Below, piece by piece: positions 1 through 7,894 of a DNA stretch of 64,000 nt. Under the pieces are notes generated by a model. The model saw nothing but the letters and a program-made list of their open reading frames with translations. It did no database searches and was not told where the DNA came from. Source of the stretch: an uncultured Bacteroidales bacterium (GTDB lineage: Bacteria; Bacteroidota; Bacteroidia; Bacteroidales; Paludibacteraceae); assembly GCA_902799875.1 (NCBI GenBank), contig CADCCH010000002.1:25541-89540 (forward strand), written 5' to 3'. The first letter of the stretch is position 1. Each line of letters begins with the position of its first letter. Made by a program: the position numbers and the translations under genes.

Positions 1-468
1 CACGAACTCACCGTCCGTATTGGCCAGTTTGATAAGCATGTGGACGATCTCCAAACGGGTGGAGTAGTTGACGTGTTGACCGATTTGACGTGACACGGCG
101 ACCGCATCGATGTCGGTCTGCAGCAAAGACTTAAGCATCTGCAGCGCCTCTTTCGCACCCTCTTCGCCGTAGATCTTGAGCAGGTAGGGTTTGATATAAT
201 TGACCTCGGATTTGAGTACCCGTCCGTCCGCCTTCATCACGCAAGCGATGAGTACCAGCAAAGAGATGTTCACATCGCCGGATGTGGTTTTGGTACGGGA
301 AGTAGTGGTCTTACTACCCGAACCGGTACCTGAATATAACTTACGTCGATACTCCGTTTCGGTGGTCTCATTCGAGTCCACCATCGAACCGACCAGTACA
401 CCTAACAGTGCCCCGATCGGACCGCCGAGCACAAAGCCCAGCCCTCCAAAAAGCCATTTTGCATTCAT
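1..468 (-). CDS. TerB/DjlA-like protein, N-terminal part (cut by window edge)
   Basis: Reading from the ATG at 468 gives 156 codons without a stop up to the window edge, so the C-terminus is missing. The first 30 residues are a Gly-rich hydrophobic segment (start MNAKWLFGGLGFVLGGPIGA), a Ser/Thr-rich linker follows to about residue 60, and a helical stretch then resembles the TerB fold (VNISLLVLIACVMKADGRVL, later LIKLANTDGEF). This is the usual layout of Bacteroidota DjlA-like proteins, which carry a membrane-inserting N-terminus, a TerB domain and often a C-terminal J domain. The J domain cannot be checked here. It lies 12 bp after the SusD-like gene in the same direction and may be read from the same transcript. 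Confidence 0.75.
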   Translation of the reverse strand, partial: MNAKWLFGGLGFVLGGPIGALLGVLVGSMVDSNETTETEYRRKLYSGTGSGSKTTTSRTKTTSGDVNISLLVLIACVMKADGRVLKSEVNYIKPYLLKIYGEEGAKEALQMLKSLLQTDIDAVAVSRQIGQHVNYSTRLEIVHMLIKLANTDGEFV

Positions 469-480
469 TTTACTTCCAAA

Positions 481-2019
481 TTAATATCCGTCATTTTGTT
501 TCCAGCCATTATGGATCAACAGCATGTCTTGCGGAATAGGAAAGACCGTTGTATGACCGGTCCATTGGCCGAAACGGATCATGTCGTTGCGGTGCCAACC
601 TTCCCACATCAATTCACGCCAACGCTCCTCGTATATATCGTTCAGGCTCGGCGTCGCTATCTCACCGGCCCCGACGCGATCGCGTATTGCTTTAATCTCT
701 GCATAAGCACTTAGCCCTTGGCGCACCTTCGCCTCAGCCTTCATCAGCACCACATCCGCGTAGCGGAAGAGCACGATATCGTTCTTTCCTACATTGCAGT
801 CTTGAATACCATTCGGGTCATGTTCGTACTTGTTCAACCGCGCACCGGCGGTCTTCTCGTACGGCGTACCCGATACGTCTATCGCTACCTTATCCGCCTC
901 ATACACCAGCGGAGTTTCGCCATCTTCGCGGTAGATCATCTGTCCGTTCACATACACTGTGTCGTAATAAAAATAGAGATCGAACCGCGGGTCCTGTTGA
1001 GGGGTCTTGTAACCAAACACCTTGAGCGTCTCCAAGCTCGCCGAAGTACCGTTCTCACCACCCATACCGAGTGCCGCCGCATGATTGTAATGCATCGTCC
1101 GCTGCTCGTACTTGTATTTGGCTACGTACTTGCCCACCTCGCGCGGGATCACATATATATTTTCACGCGAACGGTCGTTTTCCAACGAGAAATTGGTTTG
1201 AAGGTTCTTTTCCAAAGCGTAGTATAGGGACAAGGTATCGGCATAACGCACAACCGAATCGTACAAAGCCGTTTGCTCCACACCCGTATAAACGACATGA
1301 TTCAGATAGAGTTTCATCAGCACAAACGACGCCACGTAATAGGTCATGCGTCCGTAGTACTGCCCGAGAGCTTGGTTCGCCGCTTCATGCGCGAGAAGCG
1401 GCATTGCTTCCCTTAACTCCTTCACGGCAAAATCATACACCTCTTTGCGACTCGCTAACTGCAGACTGTCCGTCGGGATATCCGTCCGCGTCACGATAGG
1501 TACTCTGCCGTACAAATCCAACAGATACCAGTAGTACATCGCCCGCACGGCACGCAGTTCGGCTTTGTACTCCGCCAACAACGCCGCGTCCTTATCGGGT
1601 TGGTTATACGCCTCGATATGTGCGATACCGCTGTTACAGAGCATCACTACCTTGAAAAGATAATCCCAGGTATCCCGAATCGATCGGTCATCCGTTGTCC
1701 AAGCGTGGTTATGCAGGTCCTGCCAGTACCCGCCGTCGTACCAGTCACCGCCACGCGTGGGGATAATCTGCTCGTCCGTGGTCAACGAGTTGAGGTCATA
1801 CACACCCCTACCTGTTCCTTGCAAACCCTGCGAGTCCGCGGTACCGCCCAGATACATATACACCGACAGCACGGCATTGTTGCGCAATGCGATCATCGAA
1901 CCAAACGCCTCTTCTTCCGTCAAGGCCGACGAAGGATGTTCCTCCAAAAATGAACAACCTGACCATAGTACCAGCAAAAAACTGATTACTGATAACTGAT
2001 ATCTGAAAACTTTTTTCAT
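481..2019 (-). CDS. SusD-like outer-membrane lipoprotein
   Basis: A 512-residue glycan-binding lipoprotein of the SusD/RagB family, expected to cap its SusC partner on the cell surface. The lipobox LLVLWSGC places the lipidated Cys near residue 22. The C-terminus shows the family signature: RWRELMWEGWHRNDMIRFGQ, then a FPIP motif and a final QNDGY. Its ATG overlaps the receptor stop codon (TAATG at 2017-2021), which indicates translational coupling. The signal peptide contains RYQLSVISF, encoded by a degenerate 7-bp tandem repeat at 1981-2008, which is unusual inside a signal sequence. The substrate cannot be inferred because no glycoside hydrolase lies beside the pair in this window. Confidence 0.93.
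   Translation of the reverse strand: MKKVFRYQLSVISFLLVLWSGCSFLEEHPSSALTEEEAFGSMIALRNNAVLSVYMYLGGTADSQGLQGTGRGVYDLNSLTTDEQIIPTRGGDWYDGGYWQDLHNHAWTTDDRSIRDTWDYLFKVVMLCNSGIAHIEAYNQPDKDAALLAEYKAELRAVRAMYYWYLLDLYGRVPIVTRTDIPTDSLQLASRKEVYDFAVKELREAMPLLAHEAANQALGQYYGRMTYYVASFVLMKLYLNHVVYTGVEQTALYDSVVRYADTLSLYYALEKNLQTNFSLENDRSRENIYVIPREVGKYVAKYKYEQRTMHYNHAAALGMGGENGTSASLETLKVFGYKTPQQDPRFDLYFYYDTVYVNGQMIYREDGETPLVYEADKVAIDVSGTPYEKTAGARLNKYEHDPNGIQDCNVGKNDIVLFRYADVVLMKAEAKVRQGLSAYAEIKAIRDRVGAGEIATPSLNDIYEERWRELMWEGWHRNDMIRFGQWTGHTTVFPIPQDMLLIHNGWKQNDGY
1981..2008. repeat. Degenerate 7-bp tandem repeat inside the susD signal peptide
   Basis: Four heptamers in a row, ACTGATT, ACTGATA, ACTGATA and TCTGAAA on the plus strand. 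They lie inside the SusD-like coding sequence and encode RYQLSVISF. Confidence 0.8.
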
Positions 2020-4643
2020 TAGAATCCAATCGATAAGCCAAAGGTGAATAAATGCGATAAGGGATACGTACGTTTATCGTCCACACCGATGGTGGAGTTA
2101 ATGTTCGTACTGTTGATGATCGGTGTGTGACCCGAATAGGCGCTGATCGTGCCGACATTGTTCATCGTCAGCACCAGTCGCAAGGTCTCCACCACTTTGT
2201 TGACCGGCAGCGGCACCTGATAACCCAGCGTGATATAGTCGAAGTTCACAAAGTCTCCTTTCTCTAACCAATAATCCGTCACCTGCTGGTCGTAGATCTT
2301 CTTCTCCGGTGCAGCTGCCAGCACATTATACAGCGGCAGCGAACCGAGGTTCATATACGCCAGCGAGGTACCGTTGAAGATCTTATGTCCGAAGGCACCG
2401 TTGATCTGAATCGACAGATCGAAATTCTTGTATTTGAGACTGATGTTCGACCCCAGCAGCACTTTCGGCGTTGCCTGACCTGCGATGTGCCGTGCCCCTT
2501 CGCCATAGGTATAACCGCCCTTTCCGTTATCGACTAATCCCGTACATTCCGGCAGGTAGAAGGTAGCCAGCGGTTGGCCCACGATCTGCCAGACGATATC
2601 GTTGTCACCGCCGTGCGAACCCGCACCGTTGACCGAGGCAATCGCCTGATAATCGGCAGCATACAACCATTCGCTTCCGTGCATACCGCTCAGACTCAGC
2701 AGCTTGTTGCGTTGCCATGTCACGTTGGCATTGATGCTGAATTTCCAGTCCTTCGTCTTCACGATCGTACCGCCAAGCGAAATCTCCACACCTTCGTTCC
2801 TCATGCTGCCAAGATTGGCCACCAGCGTCGGGTATGTATAAGGCGGTGTGGACACGCGGTAAGGATAGAGCATGTCGGTGATAAGCGTGTTGTAATAACT
2901 GATGTTCGCTACTAGCCGTCCTTTGAAAAGACTCAAATCCACCCCCACGTTACCGGTGTGACTGACTTCCCATTTCAGGTCCGGATTAGCATTACGCAGC
3001 GCCGCATAGGTCGTGATACCTTTGCCGTTCACTTCCGCCACACCGTTCGGTTCGTACAGCAACATCGTCAGATAACTGTCGATCGCCGACTGGTTTCCTG
3101 ACAGACCGTAACCGCCGTTCAACCGCAAGTGGTCCAGCACCTCGTTCTGCGGCATCCAAGGCTCATTGGAGATCGTCCAGGAAGCCGAGATAGAAGGAAA
3201 CAGGCCCCATTTGTTGTTCTTACCGAACTTACTGCTGCCGTCCGTACGAAGGGATGCCGTCAGATTATAACGGTCCAGAATCGTATAGCTCACGCGCCCC
3301 ATGAACGACGCCATGTTCGCACCTATCTTGTACGAATCCGTACCATCCCACGGTCGCATCGAACCACCCGACAGACGGTCGGCACCGATGAGGTTAGCTC
3401 CCGCTTGATAGGTCGTTACATGGAAACCCTCCGCTTTGTTCGTACTGATCTCCGCCAAGGCCATGGCCGATAATGCATGTGCACCCCAACTCTGGTTGTA
3501 ATCCAACACCAAATTCGCTAATATATCGTGCGTCTTGCCGGTCGAACGGTATGCTAATCCGCCTTCCTCCGTCGGGGCGGTCAGCGACTCATCCGCACGA
3601 TGGTACGTATAAGCGCCCAATATCTTCAGATGCAGTTGCTCTATGAGTTTAAAATCCAGATGCAGGTTCGTGCTGATGTGGGCGTCCGAAGGTTGGCTGA
3701 TGTTCTCTAACCATGCCAAGGGGTTGGCTATCTGACTCGCTCCCGGATCGCCGTCCCATCCTCCGCTCGCGTTGCGCACTGCCGGATAAGTGGGATTGAA
3801 ACAAGCGGCGCTGTAGAACAGCTTCTGCTCATTGAACGGGGTCTTGCTCTGCTGCAAGGATCCGAACATACCGATATTGATTTTCAGCACATCGTCCCAC
3901 ATCCGCTGTGTGAGGTTGACGTTCGCCACAAACGACTGCGAACCCGTGTTCTTCACTACATATTGGTCATCGATAAACCCGACACTCGCGCGATAGGTCG
4001 TCCGTTGGGTACCGCCGGTGAACGCCAGATGATGGTGGTGGGAGAAGGAGGTGCGCGTGATCTCTTTCTGCCAGTTCGTATTCGCGCCCTTGTCCATGTA
4101 CGACAGCCCGTGGTCCTGACAGAACGTCCGGTAGGCGTCCGCACTCAACACCGGCAGCGTCTTATACACCACCCCTGCCGCAAACGAACCGTTATAATGG
4201 ATGCGCAGTTTGCCTTCACTACCCTTCAGCGTCGTCACTTCGATCACACCACCTGCACCGCGGGAACCGAACTGTGCCGTCTCGCTCGCATCTTTAAGAA
4301 TACGAAAACTCTCGATATCCGTCGGATTGACGGTCGATAGCAGACTCATGTCGCCTATCACTCCGTCCACGATAATCAACGGATCATTACTTCCCGACAA
4401 CGATACTGTACCGCGCAGACGCACCGCACTCATCGCATTCTCGCCGCTTCGATCCACCGTCATACCGGCAACGCGACCGCGGATTGCATCGATCGCATTC
4501 GAACTCTGATCGCGATTATTCATGTCCTCTTGCCCGATCGTGGTACCGTACGCCCACGGCTCGGAAACCTGCACCGTGTCGCTCTGCGCCCAGCCCTGCA
4601 GCCCCATGACCAGCAAGAAAAGCGAAATCCATTTTCTTTTCAT
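2019..4643 (-). CDS. SusC-like TonB-dependent receptor, short N-terminus
   Basis: An 874-residue outer-membrane TonB-dependent transporter. A signal peptide (MKRKWISLFLLVMGLQGWAQ) is followed almost at once by the plug domain, with AIDAIRGRVAGMTVDRSGEN, then VRLRG and a DPLIIVDGV motif near residues 85-95. The remainder is the 22-strand barrel. Most SusC proteins have a carboxypeptidase-like regulatory domain of about 80 residues before the plug; here it is absent. The reading frame stays open upstream of 4643, but the promoter at 4669-4700 lies inside that extension, so the ATG at 4643 was chosen. It forms a translationally coupled pair with the SusD-like gene. This could be a SusC subfamily without the domain or an N-terminally shortened one. 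Confidence 0.93.
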   Translation of the reverse strand: MKRKWISLFLLVMGLQGWAQSDTVQVSEPWAYGTTIGQEDMNNRDQSSNAIDAIRGRVAGMTVDRSGENAMSAVRLRGTVSLSGSNDPLIIVDGVIGDMSLLSTVNPTDIESFRILKDASETAQFGSRGAGGVIEVTTLKGSEGKLRIHYNGSFAAGVVYKTLPVLSADAYRTFCQDHGLSYMDKGANTNWQKEITRTSFSHHHHLAFTGGTQRTTYRASVGFIDDQYVVKNTGSQSFVANVNLTQRMWDDVLKINIGMFGSLQQSKTPFNEQKLFYSAACFNPTYPAVRNASGGWDGDPGASQIANPLAWLENISQPSDAHISTNLHLDFKLIEQLHLKILGAYTYHRADESLTAPTEEGGLAYRSTGKTHDILANLVLDYNQSWGAHALSAMALAEISTNKAEGFHVTTYQAGANLIGADRLSGGSMRPWDGTDSYKIGANMASFMGRVSYTILDRYNLTASLRTDGSSKFGKNNKWGLFPSISASWTISNEPWMPQNEVLDHLRLNGGYGLSGNQSAIDSYLTMLLYEPNGVAEVNGKGITTYAALRNANPDLKWEVSHTGNVGVDLSLFKGRLVANISYYNTLITDMLYPYRVSTPPYTYPTLVANLGSMRNEGVEISLGGTIVKTKDWKFSINANVTWQRNKLLSLSGMHGSEWLYAADYQAIASVNGAGSHGGDNDIVWQIVGQPLATFYLPECTGLVDNGKGGYTYGEGARHIAGQATPKVLLGSNISLKYKNFDLSIQINGAFGHKIFNGTSLAYMNLGSLPLYNVLAAAPEKKIYDQQVTDYWLEKGDFVNFDYITLGYQVPLPVNKVVETLRLVLTMNNVGTISAYSGHTPIINSTNINSTIGVDDKRTYPLSHLFTFGLSIGF

Positions 4644-4668
4644 GATAGCGTGTTTTTCATTGCGGGTG

Positions 4669-4700
4669 CAAAGGTACACAAAATTTTGGACATACGCAAA
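4669..4700 (-). promoter_or_regulatory. Promoter of the susC/susD operon
   Basis: On the minus strand, -33 TTTG at 4697-4700, a 20-bp spacer that begins CGTATGTCC, and -7 TACCTTTG at 4669-4676. The receptor ATG follows 25 bp downstream. Confidence 0.8.
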
Positions 4701-4718
4701 TATTTGAATATTTTTATA

Positions 4719-4751
4719 CAAAAAACTCCCACGGCATTTCTGCCCTGGGAG
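4719..4751 (-). terminator. Intrinsic terminator after the 83-residue gene
   Basis: Read on the minus strand, the stem CTCCCA-G-GGCA / TGCC-G-TGGGAG with a GAAA loop (4726-4751) is followed by a run of T. It begins six bases after the stop codon of the small gene and precedes the susC promoter. Confidence 0.85.
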
Positions 4752-4757
4752 TAACAT

Positions 4758-5009
4758 TTATTCCTCTTTCTTGTAGATCTTTGCCTTCGGGGCGATCTGC
4801 AATCCCTCTTGGTCATCCAGCGGAATCCACCACAACTCCTTAAACTCATGCCGCTTGTGCTCATACTTCAGGAAATGAATCATCCACTCCATGCGCATCA
4901 TACTGCGCTCTAACCAAAAGAACTCGCGCCATTGATCATCCGTCAACTCCACAATGTCAAACGTCGGGGTCTTGGCGCCAAAATACCGAAATCGAACTGC
5001 TAATGTCAT
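4758..5009 (-). CDS. Small conserved-looking protein of unknown function (83 aa)
   Basis: An 83-residue, Trp-rich acidic/basic protein with no signal peptide or membrane segment (DDQWREFFWLERSMMRMEWM in the middle). I do not recognise the family. It is judged real because it has its own promoter (-7 box 23 bp upstream of the ATG) and its own intrinsic terminator immediately after the stop codon, making it a self-contained single-gene unit. It is probably cytoplasmic. Confidence 0.7.
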   Translation of the reverse strand: MTLAVRFRYFGAKTPTFDIVELTDDQWREFFWLERSMMRMEWMIHFLKYEHKRHEFKELWWIPLDDQEGLQIAPKAKIYKKEE

Positions 5010-5031
5010 ACACTATATCTAAATTTTCCGA

Positions 5032-5062
5032 CAAAATTATAAAAAAAGGCGCACGTACGCAA
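5032..5062 (-). promoter_or_regulatory. Promoter of the 83-residue gene
   Basis: On the minus strand, -33 TTG at 5060-5062, 20 bp, and -7 TAATTTTG at 5032-5039. The spacer starts CGTACGTG and lies in an imperfect palindrome of CACGT/ACGTG repeats. Confidence 0.7.
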
Positions 5063-5169
5063 TACGCACGTGCATTTTTTTTTTACGCAAAGTACCTTTT
5101 TTATGTCATTTTTTACGCAAAGTTGAAAAATTCGTATATATATATTATTTTATTTATTACATACAATAT
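5063..5169. other. AT-rich intergenic stretch with a direct repeat
   Basis: No gene is seen. The 15-mer TTTTTTACGCAAAGT occurs twice within about 35 bp (around 5090-5125), followed by a TA-rich tract. The repeat may come from duplicated -7-like elements (ACTTTGCG on the minus strand). Confidence 0.5.
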
Positions 5170-5356
5170 CAATATCTAACTATCAACACCTCCCCATACA
5201 ATCAACACAATCGCCCAATACCGACGCAAGGAACTTTGCTCCTTATGAGACAGCAACAGAAAGGCGCCGAAAAGACAGACGGTAGATGTACTGATATATT
5301 CAATAGGATTGATATAGTCCTCGAAAATCTGCTCCGGAATGAAGGAAGTACGGCAG
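5170..5356 (-). pseudogene. Possible remnant of a membrane-protein gene
   Basis: Downstream of a good minus-strand promoter (5357-5387), an open frame without an ATG encodes about 55 residues. They include YINPIEYISTSTVCLFGAFL, then LSHKEQSSLRRYW and IVLIVWGG before a stop. The two hydrophobic stretches separated by a basic segment look like the start of a membrane sensor or transporter rather than random translation. No usable ATG lies between the promoter and this frame, so it is most likely a decayed 5' fragment. A non-ATG start is possible. Confidence 0.35.
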
Positions 5357-5387
5357 CAAAGGTACGAAAATTTTTGGACATACGCAA
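5357..5387 (-). promoter_or_regulatory. Promoter reading into the gene remnant
   Basis: On the minus strand, -33 TTG at 5385-5387, a 20-bp spacer starting CGTATGTCC, and -7 TACCTTTG at 5357-5364. It is back-to-back with the rsmF-type promoter and has no intact gene downstream. Confidence 0.65.
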
Positions 5388-5393
5388 GAAAAA

Positions 5394-5425
5394 TTTGCAC
5401 AAATCAAAAAAAAGTAGTACCTTTG
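5394..5425 (+). promoter_or_regulatory. Promoter of the RsmF-type methyltransferase gene
   Basis: -33 TTTG at 5394-5397, 20 bp, and -7 TACCTTTG at 5418-5425. Its position excludes the earlier in-frame ATG at 5339 and supports the start at 5444. Confidence 0.8.
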
Positions 5426-5443
5426 CAGCGAAATTGGGAAAAT

Positions 5444-6787
5444 ATGCTGCCGGTTGAGTTTATAGAGCGGATGCATCAGCAGTTAGGCAATGAGGCGGAG
5501 CTGTTGATAAGGGCCCTGGAAACGGAGCCTGTTACGTCGATCCGGTTGAATACCAAACTGGATGTGCTGACGTTTGAGTGCGACACGGACGAGGTGCCGT
5601 GGCATCTGGACGGTTACTACCTGAGTGAGCGTCCGCAGTTCACGCTGGATCCGCTGTTCCATGCGGGGTGCTACTACGTGCAGGAAGCGAGTTCGATGTT
5701 CATTCAGCAGATATTAGAGCAGTATGTGGACCCGTCTTCGATTGTATTAGACCTCTGCGCCGCACCGGGAGGAAAATCGACACTGATCAGTGAGTACCTT
5801 GGCCGGGACGGACTGCTGCTGAGCAACGAGGTCGTTCGTCAACGCGTCTTCATTTTAAGCGAGAATATTCAGAAATGGGGCAACGGCAATACGGTCGTTA
5901 CTCATAACTCGGCTGCCGAATACGGGGAGCGGTGCAAGCACCTATTTGATTGTATACTGGTCGATGCGCCGTGTTCGGGCGAGGGTATGTTCCGCAAGGA
6001 CCTGCAAGCGCGGGAGGAATGGAGCGTACGGGCGGTGATGCAATGTGCAGAGCGGCAACGGGCGATATTGATGGATGTATGGGAAGCGCTGAAACCCGGT
6101 GGGGTGCTGATCTACTCGACCTGCACGTTCAACGAAGAAGAGAACGAGAAGAACGTGGAGTGGCTGACGGAGACCTTAGGTGGGTCTGTCCTGCCGGTGG
6201 ACTATGATGCCGATTGGGGTATCACGGAGGGGACAGCAGGTTACCATTTCTATCCGCATAAGGCAAAAGGCGAAGGGTTCTATGTATGCGCGATACGCAA
6301 GAACAGCTACGAAGCCTTGGACCAAGCCCGGATTAAGACTCCGAAGAAGGAGGCGAAGATGCCGCATCCGGAGTATCTGCCGGTGATGCGGAGTTGGTTG
6401 CAACATCCGGACGACTGGGCGATCCGTTATTCAGACCGTTTTGCAACGGCTTATCCGTTCAAATACAAAGAGATCATCGAATGGCTGAGTACGGAATTGA
6501 CCTGTATCTCGACCGGTTTCGGTTTGGGTGAAGAGCGCGGTAAGGGAATTGCTCCGCAGCATAGTCTGAGTATGCTGAAGGATCTGCGTAAGGAAGCCTT
6601 TCCGAATGTAGCGCTGACAAGGGAACAAGCGCTTAGTTATTTGCGGACCGAGTCTTTGAACCTGAGTGACGTGCCTTTGGGCCTCTGCCTTTTGACCTAT
6701 GAGGGTGTGCCCCTCGGTTTCGCGAAGAATGTCGGGAACCGGTTGAACAATCTTTACCCGAACGAGTGGCGGATCCGTCATCTCTAA
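5444..6787 (+). CDS. 16S rRNA cytosine-C5 methyltransferase, RsmF/NSUN type
   Basis: A 447-residue S-adenosylmethionine-dependent enzyme that makes 5-methylcytosine in rRNA. The SAM-binding motif (VLDLCAAPGGKST) lies near residue 105. The two catalytic cysteines are in DAPCSGEGMF (about residue 180) and YSTCTFNEEENE (about residue 230). The C-terminal third (LGLCLLTYEGVPLGFAKNVG) matches the RNA-binding extension of RsmF-like proteins. The start at 5444 was chosen because the promoter -7 box ends at 5425. The gene converges with the helicase gene, whose reading frame crosses its last 155 nt on the other strand. Which cytosine is modified cannot be told. Confidence 0.92.
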   Translation: MLPVEFIERMHQQLGNEAELLIRALETEPVTSIRLNTKLDVLTFECDTDEVPWHLDGYYLSERPQFTLDPLFHAGCYYVQEASSMFIQQILEQYVDPSSIVLDLCAAPGGKSTLISEYLGRDGLLLSNEVVRQRVFILSENIQKWGNGNTVVTHNSAAEYGERCKHLFDCILVDAPCSGEGMFRKDLQAREEWSVRAVMQCAERQRAILMDVWEALKPGGVLIYSTCTFNEEENEKNVEWLTETLGGSVLPVDYDADWGITEGTAGYHFYPHKAKGEGFYVCAIRKNSYEALDQARIKTPKKEAKMPHPEYLPVMRSWLQHPDDWAIRYSDRFATAYPFKYKEIIEWLSTELTCISTGFGLGEERGKGIAPQHSLSMLKDLRKEAFPNVALTREQALSYLRTESLNLSDVPLGLCLLTYEGVPLGFAKNVGNRLNNLYPNEWRIRHL

Positions 6788-7874
6788 GAAATTTTTCTAT
6801 TCTTTTCCAGTAACGAACATCATCGGGGCTGACGAGGGTCATCGCCTCACCGCTATTCTCTGCGCGTGCGGTTCGTCCGATCCGATGGACGTAGTCTTCG
6901 GGATCGTGGGGGACGTCGTAGTTGATGACTAGCGGTACGTCCGTCACATCGATACCGCGGGAGACGACGTCGGTGGCGACGAGGACGGCTATCTTGCCGT
7001 TCCGAAAATCGAGCATGACCTGGTCGCGCTCATGCTGCTCGAGATCGGAGTGCATGGGGTGCGCGTCTATCTTGAGGGAACGTAACATGCGCGCAAGGTC
7101 CTTGACGCGTTGTTTCTTTCCAGCAAACACTATTACTTTCTTGAGGTCTCTACCTTCCAACAACTCCACCACCTTCGCCGTTTTCTCTGCTTCGTCCACA
7201 AACGCATGCATCTGTTTGATGGTCTCGGGAGGACGGGAAACAGCTATTTGGACCTCAACGGGGTTGTGCATGATCGCGCGCGCCAAGCGACGGATGTTGT
7301 CCGGCATGGTAGCAGAGAAGAGGATGGTCTGGCGGTCTTTGGGTAGTTTGCGGACGATGGTCATGATATCGTCGTAGAACCCCATATCGAGCATGCGGTC
7401 CGCCTCATCGAGGATGAAGTACTTGACGCCGGAGAAATCGATGTCGTAGATGTTCATCTGGGAGAGGAGTCGTCCGGGAGTCGCGATGACGATGTCTGCG
7501 CCCTTCTGTAATCCCGTGACCTGTGTGCCCCATGCGCCGTTGTCTTTTCCGCCGTAGATAGCGACGGAGGAGAAGGGGACATAGAAACCGAATCCCTCCA
7601 TCTGCTGGTCGATCTGTTGGGCGAGTTCACGGGTAGGCGCCATGATGATGGCATTGAGCTTGTCGGGGTCATGGTCATCGTAAGCGAGGTTGGTGAGCAG
7701 CGGCAGGATGTACGCGGCGGTCTTGCCGGTTCCGGTCTGGGCACAAGCGATGACGTCATGCCGGTCGAGGATGACGGGTATGGCTTGCTCCTGCACAGGA
7801 GTGCAGGTATCGAAGTGCATGTCCCAGAGGGCGTCTAAGACTTCGTCGGAGAGGGGGAGTTCATCGAAGTACAT
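6633..7874 (-). CDS. DEAD-box RNA helicase, RhlE-like, with antisense-encoded tail
   Basis: A 413-residue ATP-dependent RNA helicase. All core motifs are present: AQTGTGKT (Walker A), PTRELA, TPGRL, DEAD (LDEADRMLDMG), SAT, and HRIGRTAR in the second RecA domain. The conserved fold ends at KRIEKFL, which corresponds almost exactly to the stop codon of the convergent methyltransferase gene. From there about 50 Arg/Lys/Ser-rich residues (starting RDDGSATRSGKDCSTGSRHS) are read through the antisense of that gene. Basic tails are common on such helicases, so the tail may work, or the original stop may have been lost. It is the last gene of a minus-strand run from the thioredoxin gene. Confidence 0.93.
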   Translation of the reverse strand: MYFDELPLSDEVLDALWDMHFDTCTPVQEQAIPVILDRHDVIACAQTGTGKTAAYILPLLTNLAYDDHDPDKLNAIIMAPTRELAQQIDQQMEGFGFYVPFSSVAIYGGKDNGAWGTQVTGLQKGADIVIATPGRLLSQMNIYDIDFSGVKYFILDEADRMLDMGFYDDIMTIVRKLPKDRQTILFSATMPDNIRRLARAIMHNPVEVQIAVSRPPETIKQMHAFVDEAEKTAKVVELLEGRDLKKVIVFAGKKQRVKDLARMLRSLKIDAHPMHSDLEQHERDQVMLDFRNGKIAVLVATDVVSRGIDVTDVPLVINYDVPHDPEDYVHRIGRTARAENSGEAMTLVSPDDVRYWKRIEKFLRDDGSATRSGKDCSTGSRHSSRNRGAHPHRSKGRGPKARHSGSKTRSANN

Positions 7875-7894
7875 TTATGATTTCAAATTTATTT
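7874..7894. repeat. Degenerate 7-bp repeat at a gene junction
   Basis: TTTATGA, TTTCAAA, TTTATTT. It links the SDR gene to the helicase gene, and the helicase start codon lies at its edge. The same three units recur at 9414-9434. Confidence 0.75.

Noticed and set aside
5063..5169. Small RNA gene in the AT-rich gap
   Set aside because: No promoter-terminator pair encloses it; only a direct repeat and TA-rich sequence were seen.
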